From: Streptomyces malachitofuscus
GTDB taxonomy: Bacteria; Actinomycetota; Actinomycetes; Streptomycetales; Streptomycetaceae
Direction of reading: 5' to 3'
Assembly (NCBI RefSeq): GCF_014650055.1
Contig: NZ_BMUF01000011.1
Location: 62,001 to 126,000 of the forward strand
Length of the DNA: 64,000 bases
The notes under the pieces are model-generated. The model worked only from the letters and a program-made list of their open reading frames with translations, was not told the DNA's origin and searched no databases. The position numbers were made by a program, and so were the translations under genes. Shown here piece after piece: positions 8,693 through 17,261 of the stretch (position 1 is its first letter; every line of letters begins with the position of its first letter).

Positions 8693-10633
8693 TCAGCGGA
8701 TCGGACGGTGCACGTTCTCCCGCTGCGACGGTCCCGGGGTGGCGTCGGCGATCCACGGGCCGTCGTCCGAGGGGTCGATGACGCCCTCCTCGAGCCACTC
8801 GTAGGTGCCGGAGAGCACGCCTTTGACGACCTTGCGGTCGAGGTCGTCGGTGTTGGTCCACAGTCGGCCGAAGAGCTCCTCGACGCGGATCCGGGCCTGG
8901 CGGCAGAAGGCGTCGGCGAGCTGGTAGGCCTCGCGGCCGTGGTCGCCGCGTCCGCGCAGCAGTTCGGCGCGGACGCAGGCGGCGCTCATCGCGAACAGTT
9001 CGGCGCCGATGTCGACGATCCGGCCGAGGAAGCCCTGCTTGGTCTCCATCTTCCCCTGCCAGCGGGACATGGCGTAGAAGGTGGAGCGGGCCAGCTTGCG
9101 CGAGGTGCGTTCGACGTAGCGCAGGTGCGGGGACAGGTCGACGCCGTGTTTGAACTCGTTGTAGGAGCCGGGAAGCTGTCCCGGTCCGGCGACGAGCTTC
9201 GGCAGCCACTTGGCGTAGAACACGCCCGCGTTGGCGCCCGCCCTCGCCTTGTCGCCGAGGGACTTCTCCGGGTCGATCAGGTCGCCCGCGACCGAGAGGT
9301 GGGCGTCGACGGCCTCACGCGCGATCAGCAGGTGCATGATCTCGGTGGAGCCCTCGAAGATCCGGTTGATGCGCAGGTCGCGCAGGATCTGCTCGGCGGG
9401 GACCGCGCGTTCCCCGCGCGCGCGGAGCGAGTCGGCGGTCTCGAAGCCGCGTCCGCCGCGGATCTGCACCAGTTCGTCGGCCATCAGACAGGCCATCTCG
9501 GAGCCGTACAGCTTGGCGAGGGCGGCCTCGATGCGGATGTCGTTGCGGTCCTCGTCGGCCATCTGGGAGGACAGGTCGAGCACGGCCTCCAGGGCGAACG
9601 TGGTCGCCGCGATGAACGCGATCTTGGAGCCGACGGCCTCGTGCAGCGCCACCGGCTTGCCCCACTGCTCGCGGGCCGCCGACCACTCGCGCGCGATCTT
9701 CAGGCACCACTTGCCGGAGCCGACGCACATCGCGGGCAGCGACAGCCGCCCGGTGTTGAGCGTGGTGAGGGCGATCTTGAGTCCCTGGCCCTCCTCGCCG
9801 ATGCGGTGGGCGGCCGGGACGCGGACCCGGTGGAAGCGGGTGACGCCGTTCTCCAGGCCGCGCAGGCCCATGAAGGCGTTGCGGTTCTCGACGGTGACGC
9901 CTTCGGAGGAGGCTTCCACGACGAACGCGGTGATGCCGCCCCGGTGGCCCTCGGACTTCGGGACCCGGGCCATGACCACGAGCAGGTCGGCGACCACCCC
10001 GTTGGTGGTCCACAGCTTCACGCCGTCGAGGATGTAGTCGTCGCCCTCGGGCACCGCGGTGGTGGCCAGCCGGGCGGGGTCGGAGCCGACGTCGGGCTCG
10101 GTGAGCAGGAAGGCGGAGATGTCGGTGCGGGCGCAGCGCGGGAGGAAGGTCTCCTTCTGCTCCCGGGTGCCGAAGATCTTCAGCGGCTGCGGGACGCCGA
10201 TGGACTGGTGGGCGGAGAGCAGCGCGCCGATCGCGGGGTTGGCGGAGCCGACCAGGGCGAGGGCCTTGTTGTAGTAGACCTGGGTGAGGCCGAGGCCGCC
10301 GTACTTGGTGTCGATCTTCATGCCGAGGGCGCCGAGCTCCTTGAGCCCGGTGATCACCTCGTCGGGGATGCGCGCCTCGCGTTCGATCGTGGCTCCGTCG
10401 ATCTTCGTCTCGCAGAAGTCGCGGAGCTTGGCGAGGAACTCCTCACCGCGCTGGACGTCCTCGTCCGCGGGGAGGGGGTGGGGGTGGATCAGGTCGAGAC
10501 GGAAGCGGCCGAGGAACAGTTCCTTGGCGAAGCTGGGCTTGCGCCAGTCCTGCTCCCGGGCGGCCTCCGCGACCTGACGGGCCTCCCGTTCGGTGACCGT
10601 GGGCCGGGACGGAGACTCGGGTACTGCGGACAT
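8693..10633 (-). CDS. Acyl-CoA dehydrogenase, long form (VLCAD/ACAD9-like)
   Basis: An FAD flavoenzyme that makes the trans-2,3 double bond in acyl-CoA at the first step of beta-oxidation. From ATG 10633 it has 646 residues, well above the roughly 380 of the short forms, because of an N-terminal part of about 80 residues and a C-terminal helical domain of about 180 residues, as in very-long-chain enzymes. Visible signatures are FLLTEPDVGSD (FAD and substrate contact), WTTNG, GRGFETADSLRA, and INRIFEGSTEI, which carries the catalytic Glu. The start was chosen because GAGGTGAG lies just before ATG 10633; the GTG at 10642 falls inside that sequence. It is divergent from lacI. Confidence 0.93.
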   Translation of the reverse strand: MSAVPESPSRPTVTEREARQVAEAAREQDWRKPSFAKELFLGRFRLDLIHPHPLPADEDVQRGEEFLAKLRDFCETKIDGATIEREARIPDEVITGLKELGALGMKIDTKYGGLGLTQVYYNKALALVGSANPAIGALLSAHQSIGVPQPLKIFGTREQKETFLPRCARTDISAFLLTEPDVGSDPARLATTAVPEGDDYILDGVKLWTTNGVVADLLVVMARVPKSEGHRGGITAFVVEASSEGVTVENRNAFMGLRGLENGVTRFHRVRVPAAHRIGEEGQGLKIALTTLNTGRLSLPAMCVGSGKWCLKIAREWSAAREQWGKPVALHEAVGSKIAFIAATTFALEAVLDLSSQMADEDRNDIRIEAALAKLYGSEMACLMADELVQIRGGRGFETADSLRARGERAVPAEQILRDLRINRIFEGSTEIMHLLIAREAVDAHLSVAGDLIDPEKSLGDKARAGANAGVFYAKWLPKLVAGPGQLPGSYNEFKHGVDLSPHLRYVERTSRKLARSTFYAMSRWQGKMETKQGFLGRIVDIGAELFAMSAACVRAELLRGRGDHGREAYQLADAFCRQARIRVEELFGRLWTNTDDLDRKVVKGVLSGTYEWLEEGVIDPSDDGPWIADATPGPSQRENVHRPIR

Positions 10634-10683
10634 GAGGCTCACCTCGCCGCGAATAGGTGGGAGTCATTCGTTACTGACTGGTG

Positions 10684-10711
10684 CTACCCGATCGTATGTA
10701 CCCGATTCGTA
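10684..10711. promoter_or_regulatory. Direct repeat TACCCGAT upstream of the acyl-CoA dehydrogenase gene
   Basis: TACCCGAT occurs at 10685-10692 and again at 10699-10706, a 14-base period, inside the wider dyad CTACCCGAT...ATTCGTAG. It is 51-78 bases upstream of the acyl-CoA dehydrogenase start and away from the LacI palindromes. It could be a fatty-acid-responsive regulator site, but no regulator is identified here. Confidence 0.35.
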
Positions 10712-10860
10712 GCCGCCCCACCACCCTTTGTGCGGCCGTTCGGACGATACGCCCGGCGCGGCGCCGGCTCGCGCGGCGCCGCGGCCCCGGGTTCGGCATC
10801 ATCCGCCGTTGAGGGACAATTCTCCGGCACGGGCCCTTCCTGCGTGCGGCACGGGAGGAG

Positions 10861-10882
10861 GCTGTCGAAGCGCTTCGACAGC
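10861..10882. promoter_or_regulatory. LacI-type operator O1, perfect 22-bp palindrome
   Basis: GCTGTCGAAGC followed directly by its exact inverse. The central TCGAAGCGCTTCGA is shared with the sites at 23390 and 23570, and all but one base with the site at 10956. It lies 106 bases before the lacI start in the divergent region with the acyl-CoA dehydrogenase gene. A half site CTGTCGAA is also seen at 10911-10918. LacI-family regulators bind even-centred palindromes with a central CG, as here, so autoregulation is likely. Confidence 0.75.
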
Positions 10883-10955
10883 CTATGGACACCGTTCGTC
10901 TGTGGGGATACTGTCGAACCTCCCCCACTCGCTCACGTACGTTCGAGGCGCGTTG

Positions 10956-10969
10956 TCGAAGCGCTTCAA
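10956..10969. promoter_or_regulatory. LacI-type operator O2 just before lacI
   Basis: TCGAAGCGCTTCAA matches the 14-base operator core of this locus with one mismatch at the penultimate base. It lies 18 bases before the lacI start codon, a position where binding would block its own transcription. O1 and O2 are about 91 bases apart centre to centre, which allows looping. Confidence 0.7.
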
Positions 10970-10987
10970 AAGGCTTGGAGAACGTGG

Positions 10988-12004
10988 ATGGTCACCCTCG
11001 CCGAGGTCGCCCAGCACGCCGGAGTCTCCGCGAGCACGGTGAGTTATGTCCTCAGCGGCAAGCGGTCCATCTCCGCCGGCACCCGGCAGCGGGTGGAGCG
11101 GAGCATCCGCGAGCTCGGCTACCACCCCAACGCCGGGGCCCGCGCCCTGGCCAGCAGCAGGTCCAACATCATCGCGCTGATGATCCCGCTGCGTACGGAC
11201 ATGTATGTGCCGGTGATGATGGAGATCGCCATCGCGGTGGCCACCACGGCCCGGACCCACGGGTACGACGTGCTGCTGCTCACCGGCGAGGAGGGCCCGG
11301 ACGCGGTGCGCCGCGTCGCGGGCAGCGGACTCGCCGACGGCATGATCCTCATGGACGTCGAACTCGACGACGAGCGGCTGCCGCTGCTGCGGCAGACCGA
11401 CCAGCCGGCGGTGCTGATCGGTCTGCCCGCCGACACCACCGGCCTGACCTGCGTCGACCTCGACTTCAAGGCCACCGGTGCGCTGTGCGTGGAGCACCTG
11501 GCCCAGCGGGGGCACCGGGACGTCGCCGTGATCGGCGAGGCCCCGGCGGTCTACGAACGGCACACCGGCTTCGCCGAGCGCACCCTGGACGGACTGCGGA
11601 CCCGCGCACGCGAGCTGGGGCTGCGGCTGCTGCACCGTCCGTGCGAGGGCGGGTACGACGCGATGGCCGTGACGCTCGCCCGGATCCTCGACGAGCGGCC
11701 CGGGACCACGGGCTTCGTCGTGCAGAACGAGTCGGCGGTCGAACCGCTGCTCGCCCTGCTGCGGCAGCAGGGCCGGGCCGTGCCCGAGGACGTCTCGGTG
11801 GTCGCCGTCTGCCCGGAACAGGTCGCCGTGCAGGCCTCGGTGCGGCTGACGTCCGTCGCCATCCCCGCGCAGGAGATGGGCCGGCGCGCCGTGGAGCAGC
11901 TCGTCGACAAGTTCGACGGGCGGGGCGGCGACGAGGTCGTCCTGCTCGCGCCCGAACTGACCGTCCGGGCGAGCTCGGGCCCGGCACCGGTCCGGGAACC
12001 GTAG
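10988..12004 (+). CDS. LacI family transcriptional regulator of the glycan locus
   Basis: The protein has 338 residues. An N-terminal LacI helix-turn-helix (VTLAEVAQHAGVSASTVSYVL) is followed by the hinge helix (GARALASSRS) and a periplasmic-binding-protein-like effector domain (NIIALMIP ... GMILMDVELDDERLPLL ... GHRDVAVIGE). The ATG at 10988 has GGAG seven bases upstream. Four copies of one LacI-type palindrome, before this gene, before the SBP operon and before the GH3 gene, make it the evident local regulator. Its effector is probably a sugar released by the enzymes of the locus; which sugar is not shown. It is convergent with the dioxygenase gene, 29 bases apart. Confidence 0.92.
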   Translation: MVTLAEVAQHAGVSASTVSYVLSGKRSISAGTRQRVERSIRELGYHPNAGARALASSRSNIIALMIPLRTDMYVPVMMEIAIAVATTARTHGYDVLLLTGEEGPDAVRRVAGSGLADGMILMDVELDDERLPLLRQTDQPAVLIGLPADTTGLTCVDLDFKATGALCVEHLAQRGHRDVAVIGEAPAVYERHTGFAERTLDGLRTRARELGLRLLHRPCEGGYDAMAVTLARILDERPGTTGFVVQNESAVEPLLALLRQQGRAVPEDVSVVAVCPEQVAVQASVRLTSVAIPAQEMGRRAVEQLVDKFDGRGGDEVVLLAPELTVRASSGPAPVREP

Positions 12005-12033
12005 GCCCCGTCCTTGGCGCGGCCGGCGGATCC

Positions 12034-12876
12034 CTACTCGCGGCGCCAGAGCGCGGGGACGTTGGGGGGCTCCCAGCCGGCCATCGAGGTGTGGGACTGC
12101 AGACAGCGGTAGCCGGCGCCGATGTGGGTCACCCGGTCGCCCGTCGCGTACGGCCGGCCGGGTGCCCAGGTGCCGCCCGGCGGGTCGGTGGGCGGGTCGG
12201 TCGGCGGATCGGTGGGGCCGCCGTCGACGTCGAGGACGAAGTCGAAGGTGCCCTGTCTGCCGCCGCCAGCGGCGCGGACGTTCATCAGCAGGGCCGGGTC
12301 GAAGAGGGCGTCCGTCCCGTTGCGCGGCTCGCCGGGGAAGTACAGCTGCGTGGTGAGCACGGGCTCGCCGGGCGCCTGGGCCTTGACGTGGATGTGCCGG
12401 GTGCGGCCCGGATAGAGGCCGGGCACGATCGTGCGCAGGGTGAAGGCGCCGGAGGCGTCGGTGAACTGGTGGCCCCGCAAGGTGTATCCGGCCATGTCGT
12501 AGGCGCCGGCGGCGTCGGCCTGCCAGAAGTCGAGCAGGACTCCGGACAGCGGCACGCAGTTCCGGCCGAAGACGTAACCGCCGACGGTGAGCGGGGTGCC
12601 GGGGGTGCCGGGTGTGACGAGGTCGGTGCGCAGGGGGGAGTTCGGCTTGAAGTAGGGGCCCTCCATCTGGTCGGGCGTGGGATCGTCGCCGTCGTCGCAG
12701 AACGGTGTCGGCGTGAGGTCCCGGCCCTTGGTGCCGGCGTCCCTGGCCAGCGCCACGGTGCCCGTGGCGAGCAGCGGGACGGCTGCGCCGGCGGCGACCG
12801 CCGCCCTGAGCAGGCTCTTGCGGCTGATCCGGCGGTCGGCGCCGGTACCGGGTTCGTCGGGAGCGGATGGCGTCAT
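12034..12876 (-). CDS. Secreted intradiol dioxygenase fused to a CBM5/12-like module
   Basis: A 280-residue protein. It begins with a Tat-type signal (RRISRK at 15-20, then a hydrophobic stretch to about 45). The dioxygenase core spans about residues 55-218. The non-haem Fe(III) ligand set of intradiol enzymes is visible: Tyr131 (AGYTLRGHQ), Tyr155 (GLYPGR), His161 and His163 (RHIHV). A Pro/Thr/Asp linker of repeated PTDP units (221-233) leads to a 45-residue Trp/Tyr-rich module with the CBM5/12 pattern (WAPGRPYATGDRVTHIGAGY). Such a fusion is known from the cellulolytic Streptomyces sp. SirexAA-E as a secreted catechol-cleaving enzyme that binds lignin or polysaccharide. GAGGAA precedes ATG 12876. 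It lies 210 bases downstream of the GH95 gene on the same strand, so it may be read from the same operon or separately. Confidence 0.88.
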   Translation of the reverse strand: MTPSAPDEPGTGADRRISRKSLLRAAVAAGAAVPLLATGTVALARDAGTKGRDLTPTPFCDDGDDPTPDQMEGPYFKPNSPLRTDLVTPGTPGTPLTVGGYVFGRNCVPLSGVLLDFWQADAAGAYDMAGYTLRGHQFTDASGAFTLRTIVPGLYPGRTRHIHVKAQAPGEPVLTTQLYFPGEPRNGTDALFDPALLMNVRAAGGGRQGTFDFVLDVDGGPTDPPTDPPTDPPGGTWAPGRPYATGDRVTHIGAGYRCLQSHTSMAGWEPPNVPALWRRE

Positions 12877-13086
12877 GGCGGTTCCTCGGTCTCCTCGGTG
12901 GGGGCGGAAGGACGGGACGTGCCTGACCCGGAGCGCGCCCGCGGAGGCGGGGCGGACGAACGGTGTCCCGCGGACGCGCTCCCCTGTGATCGCCGACAAC
13001 GTATGCGCGCCGGTCACCGCGCCGGAACTCCCGCCCCGGCCCCTGTACCGCGTTATGGAACCGGGGACGGGGGGGAAAGTGCGGGG

Positions 13087-15294
13087 TCACCGCGTCTTCG
13101 ACGTGAGGACGCGGTCTGCTCCGGCGACCAGGTCGAGCGGCTCGGCGCCGGCGGGAGTCCACAGGGTGATGCGGTGGGTGCGGGCCGGCCGCAGGACCGC
13201 GGTGGCGCCGTCCGGGGTCCAGGTGAGATCGAGCGAGGCGCCGAACCGGGTGCGGATCCCGCGCAGTTCGCCGCTCGGGTACGCCGGGAGCGGGGCGGGC
13301 AGCAGCACCAGCCGGTCGGGGGTGGACTGCACGAGCGCCTCGATCAGCACGGCGGGCAGGGTGTGGGCGGCGTCGGCGTTGTACACGGTGCGGCGCGGGT
13401 AGTGCGCGCTCATCAGCGAGGCGTGGAAGAAGTCGCCGTCGAGGACCCGCGCGAGCGCGTGCGCGACCCGCTCGCCGTCCCGGAGGCGGGCCGCGACGAG
13501 CGCGTGGTGCAGATGGCCGTGGGCGGAGTCGTTCTCGGAGCCGCGCAGTTCGAGTGCGCGGTGGGCGGCGGCCGCCAGCTCCGGGGTGTCGTAGGGGGTG
13601 ATCTCGTCCAGCGGCCAGACGCCGTAGAGGTGGCTGAGGTGGCGGTGGTCGTAGGTGTCGTCCAGGCCGGGCCACGCCCACTCGGCGAGCGCGCCGTCGG
13701 CGTTGATCCGGTGGGGCGGAAGCCGGTGGGCGAGGTCGCGCCAGCGGTCGGCGTGCTCGGGGTGGTAAGCGGCCGCGGTGAGCAGGGCGTGGCGGGCCGC
13801 GGAGAGGTCCATGGCCGCGTTGACGGCCCCCCAGCTCGCATTGGCCGGCCGGTTCTCGGGCGAGTAGGAGGGAACGACGACGAGCGGACCGCCCGGGTCG
13901 ATCCGGGTGAGGAAGTCCTCGTAGAAGAGGGCGACTTCGGCGAGGGCGGCGGCGGTGCGGGGGTCGTGTGCGCCGCGTGTCTCGTCGTGGTCGACGAGCG
14001 GCTTGAGCAGCCAGTCCGCGCCGGCCGTCCACAGGTGGAGGGGGTACTCGCGGCTGAAGTGGTACGCGTGTCCCGACTCGCCGTCGCTGTGGGCGGGTGC
14101 GACGACGCCCCGGGCGCCGAAGACCGCGCGGGCATTGTCCCGCCAGTCGGGCAACTGGCGCTGGACCAGGGCGGCCAGCGCCTCGGTCACCTCGGGGAGG
14201 TCCGCGGGGGCCGCGGAGGCGGTCTGGAGGTTGAGGTTGGCGTCGTGGGTGAAGGCGCCGGACCAGGCGGTGTCCCAGTCACCGGTCCACAGTCCGGTGA
14301 GCCGGGGCGGGAACAGGCCGCTGGACGACAGCAGGTGGTAGCGGCCGGCGGCGAAGAGCCGTTCGAGGAGCGCGGCGGCGCGCGGCCGGGTGAGCAGTTC
14401 GGAGCCGGGCAGGGCACGTTCGCCGGGGTCGCCGGCGAGATCGAGGGTGACGCGTTCGTAGGCCGTGCGGTGGAGGGGGAGGTGACGGGCGAGCAGATCG
14501 TCGTACCCGGACCGGCCCTCGTCGAGCAGATCGCTCAGGGCGCGGCCCTCGGCGGCCACGTCCGTCTCCCCGGTGTGCCGCCGCACCCGGGTGAGCAGCA
14601 GCACCGACCGCGCGCCCTCGATGTGCACGCCCGGCGGCGCGAGGGCGGTCGTGCCGCCGGTGACGGCGACCAGGGTGACGCCGGTGCAGGCGCGGTCGGT
14701 GCCCGGGTAGCGGGCGCGCAGGCTGAGCAGCGCGCCCTCGGGGGTGAGGACGGCCCCGTGACCGACGCCGAGGCGGGCGGGGGCGCCGGGCAGCCGGTGG
14801 TCGAGGAGGACGTCAAGGGTGAGCCGCGGGCCGGTGACGCACTGGACGATCACGTCGTCGGCGCGGGAGACGAAGACCCGGCTGGTCCAGCCGGCGCGGG
14901 TCGCCTCGACGACGCCGGTGGCGAAGTCGACGGTACGGCGGTATCCCCGCTCCTCCCCCGTGCCGTCGGGGCGGCGCAGGCGGACCTGGAAGGCCGGGTG
15001 GAAGGGCCGCGCCCACTGGAGCGGGCGGCCGTCGGTGAAGTCCTCGGCGGCGGTGAGGTCGCCCGTGAGCATACGGACGCGCAGGGAGGGGAGCCGGTCG
15101 GCCAGCGCGGGAGGCAGGCGGTTCTCCTCGCCCTCCGCCGGACGGACCAGGGTGTGATGCGTGACGACGGTCCGGTCGTCGTCCGGGTCGCCGAACACGA
15201 GGGCGCCGTGGTGGCCGTTGCCGCTCAGGAAGGCGTCCTCCCAGCGGGCGGCCGGCCGCGGCTCCCAGGTCCCGTGGACGGGGGTGGCGCTCAT
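13087..15294 (-). CDS. GH95-type glycoside hydrolase (alpha-L-fucosidase/galactosidase family)
   Basis: A 735-residue protein without a signal peptide, so cytosolic. It has the GH95 architecture: an N-terminal beta domain (RWEDAFLSGNGHHGALVFG), an (alpha/alpha)6 barrel and a C-terminal beta domain. Family residues visible are Asn353 and Asn355 (DANLNLQ), which position the catalytic water in the bifidobacterial AfcA enzyme, and Glu480 (SYSPEN), the general acid. The barrel motif DHRHLSHLYG is also present. The usual WPAE after NLQ is replaced (TASAAPAD), so this is a divergent branch and the sugar may be fucose or L-galactose. The ATG overlaps the GH42 stop as ATGA, so it is translationally coupled. 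It is the last of three linked hydrolase genes. Confidence 0.85.
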   Translation of the reverse strand: MSATPVHGTWEPRPAARWEDAFLSGNGHHGALVFGDPDDDRTVVTHHTLVRPAEGEENRLPPALADRLPSLRVRMLTGDLTAAEDFTDGRPLQWARPFHPAFQVRLRRPDGTGEERGYRRTVDFATGVVEATRAGWTSRVFVSRADDVIVQCVTGPRLTLDVLLDHRLPGAPARLGVGHGAVLTPEGALLSLRARYPGTDRACTGVTLVAVTGGTTALAPPGVHIEGARSVLLLTRVRRHTGETDVAAEGRALSDLLDEGRSGYDDLLARHLPLHRTAYERVTLDLAGDPGERALPGSELLTRPRAAALLERLFAAGRYHLLSSSGLFPPRLTGLWTGDWDTAWSGAFTHDANLNLQTASAAPADLPEVTEALAALVQRQLPDWRDNARAVFGARGVVAPAHSDGESGHAYHFSREYPLHLWTAGADWLLKPLVDHDETRGAHDPRTAAALAEVALFYEDFLTRIDPGGPLVVVPSYSPENRPANASWGAVNAAMDLSAARHALLTAAAYHPEHADRWRDLAHRLPPHRINADGALAEWAWPGLDDTYDHRHLSHLYGVWPLDEITPYDTPELAAAAHRALELRGSENDSAHGHLHHALVAARLRDGERVAHALARVLDGDFFHASLMSAHYPRRTVYNADAAHTLPAVLIEALVQSTPDRLVLLPAPLPAYPSGELRGIRTRFGASLDLTWTPDGATAVLRPARTHRITLWTPAGAEPLDLVAGADRVLTSKTR

Positions 15295-17261
15295 GGTTTC
15301 AGCACCGCCACGCCGTAGCGGCCGAGGGTGATCCGGTCGGTCACGGCCGTCTCCGTCAGCAGGTCGTGGCGGGTGCCCGGGACATCGACGGTGACCGGTT
15401 CCCGGCCGTGGTTGAGCAGGAAGAGCAGCTCTCCACGCCGGACCGCCTCGACGCCGTCCGGGAGCCCGTCGAGGACCGGCCGGGCCCCCGCCCCCGCGGC
15501 GACGCGGGCCAGCAGCGCACGCAGCGCCTCCGGCTCGGGGAGCGTGGAGACGTACCAGGCGCGGCCCTTGCGCAGCACGGCGGGCAGTCCGTCGAGTTCC
15601 CCGCCCTTGTACGGGACGGTCTCGTCGGCGGTGCCGTCGGGCTCCAGCTCCTCGGACCACAGGGTGCCGCGCAGGCCGCCCTCGCACGCGGCGGTCTCCC
15701 CCGGCTCCAGCGGCCACCACTCGTGCAGGGTGCGGATGCCGAAGAGCTCCCGCAGCCGGGCGTCCATGCCGCCGGGCCGCACCCGGTCGTCCTCGTCGGC
15801 GACACCGGTCAGGAACCCGCAGACGAGGGTGCCGCCGCCGAGCACATACGCCAGGAGGTTGTCGACGGCCGTGTCCGTGAGGAGGTAGAGCTGCGGGACG
15901 ACGACCAGCCGGTAGCCGGACAGGTCGTGTTCGGGGTGGGCGAAGTCGGTGGTCAGGCGGGACTGCCACAGGGCCCGGTGCCAGGCGCCCAGGACCTGCG
16001 GGTAGTCGACCGCGCGGGACGGCCGGCCCTCCTGGTCGCCCGCCCACCAGGAGTGCCAGTCGTGCAGCACGGCGACGTCCGCGCGCAGCGGGGCACCCGC
16101 GGCGTGCGGGGCGATACGGGCCAGATCCGCGCCGAGCTGCTTGACCTCCTGGTACGTGCGGCCCCGCGCGCCCGCGTGGCCGACCATCCCGGAGTGGAAC
16201 TTCTCGGCGCCCTGCCGGGACTGGCGCCACTGGAAGTAGCAGACGGCGTCCGCGCCGCGCGCGACGGCCTGGAGGGACCACAGACGGTTGAGGCCGCGCG
16301 GCTTGGGGTGGTTCACGCCGCGCCAGTTGACCGGTCCGGCCGCCTGTTCCATGAGCATCCACGGGCCGCGGGCCTGGGAGCGGGTCATGTCCTGCACCAG
16401 GGCGCCGCTCTGGGCGCCGAACGGGTCGCGCGGGTCGGGGTAGAGGTCGACGGAGACGACGTCCTCCTCCTCGGCCCAGCGCCAGGCGTCCTGGCCGGCC
16501 CACAGCGGCATGAAGTTGGTGGTGACCGGGAGGTGGGGGGTGTGCCGGCGGACGATGTCGCGTTCGGCGGTGTAACACTCCAGGAGCATGTCGGACGTGA
16601 AGCGCTTGAAGTCCAGCACCTGCGTGGGGTTCTTCAGGTAGTGCGCGTGCCGGGGCGGCAGCACCTCGGCCCAGTCGCCGTAGCCCTGGCTCCAGAAGGC
16701 GGTGCCCCAGGCGGTGTTGAGGGCGTCGAGGGTGCCGTAGCGGTGGCGCAGCCAGTCGCGGAAGCGGGCGGCGGCCTCGTCGCCCCAGTCGTAGGTGCAG
16801 TACTCGTTGTTGATGTGCCACAGGGTGAGGGCCGGGTGGGCGCCGTAGCGGGCGGCCAGGTCCTCGGTGATGGCGGCGGCGCGGCGGCGGTAGGTGGCGC
16901 TGGAGTGCGAGAAGTGCTGGCGTCCGCCCCACCACTCGGTCCGGCCGTCCTCGTCGCGGGGCAGGGTGTCCGGGTACAGATGGCCCATCCAGGGCGGCGG
17001 GGAGGCGGTGGGGGTGGCGAGGACGACTCCGATGCCATGGTCGTGCATCAGGTCCATCAGCCGGTCCAGCCAGCCGAAGTCGCGCTCGTCCGGGCGGGGT
17101 TCGAGCTTCGACCAGGAGAAGACGCCGAGGGTGACGGAGTTGACGCCGGCCTCCGTCATCAGACGGACGTCCTCGTGCCACGTCTCCTCGGGCCATTGCT
17201 CCGGGTTGTAGTCGCCGCCGTAGAGGATGCGGCCGCGGGTGGCGTCGCTCAGGCTCGTCAT
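15291..17261 (-). CDS. GH42 beta-galactosidase
   Basis: A 656-residue cytosolic glycosidase. The GH42 start (YGGDYNPEQWPEETW), the acid/base Glu153 (HINNEY) and the nucleophile Glu305 (LMEQAAGPVNWR) are visible, followed by the Rossmann-like trimerisation domain (VAVLHDW ... LVVVPQLYLL) and a short beta domain at the end. It should remove beta-D-galactosyl (or alpha-L-arabinopyranosyl) ends from imported oligosaccharides. It overlaps GH74 upstream (ATGA at 17258-17261) and GH95 downstream (ATGA at 15291-15294), so the three hydrolases are one translationally coupled unit. No metal-binding Cys cluster is evident. Confidence 0.93.
   Translation of the reverse strand: MTSLSDATRGRILYGGDYNPEQWPEETWHEDVRLMTEAGVNSVTLGVFSWSKLEPRPDERDFGWLDRLMDLMHDHGIGVVLATPTASPPPWMGHLYPDTLPRDEDGRTEWWGGRQHFSHSSATYRRRAAAITEDLAARYGAHPALTLWHINNEYCTYDWGDEAAARFRDWLRHRYGTLDALNTAWGTAFWSQGYGDWAEVLPPRHAHYLKNPTQVLDFKRFTSDMLLECYTAERDIVRRHTPHLPVTTNFMPLWAGQDAWRWAEEEDVVSVDLYPDPRDPFGAQSGALVQDMTRSQARGPWMLMEQAAGPVNWRGVNHPKPRGLNRLWSLQAVARGADAVCYFQWRQSRQGAEKFHSGMVGHAGARGRTYQEVKQLGADLARIAPHAAGAPLRADVAVLHDWHSWWAGDQEGRPSRAVDYPQVLGAWHRALWQSRLTTDFAHPEHDLSGYRLVVVPQLYLLTDTAVDNLLAYVLGGGTLVCGFLTGVADEDDRVRPGGMDARLRELFGIRTLHEWWPLEPGETAACEGGLRGTLWSEELEPDGTADETVPYKGGELDGLPAVLRKGRAWYVSTLPEPEALRALLARVAAGAGARPVLDGLPDGVEAVRRGELLFLLNHGREPVTVDVPGTRHDLLTETAVTDRITLGRYGVAVLKP

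Noticed and set aside
12170..12215. Short tandem repeat GGGTCGGTGGGC-like in the dioxygenase gene
   Set aside because: It encodes the PTDP linker of the protein and keeps the frame, so it is a coding repeat, not an independent element.
10885..15318. A 1477-residue plus-strand frame through lacI and the hydrolases
   Set aside because: It runs out of phase with the clear lacI frame, then antisense to the dioxygenase and GH95. It is a high-GC artefact.
16599..16609. A fifth LacI-like site, TGAAGCGCTTGA, inside the GH42 gene
   Set aside because: Only the central ten bases match and the flanks differ; it falls in codons for a conserved DFKRF segment, so chance is more likely than an operator.
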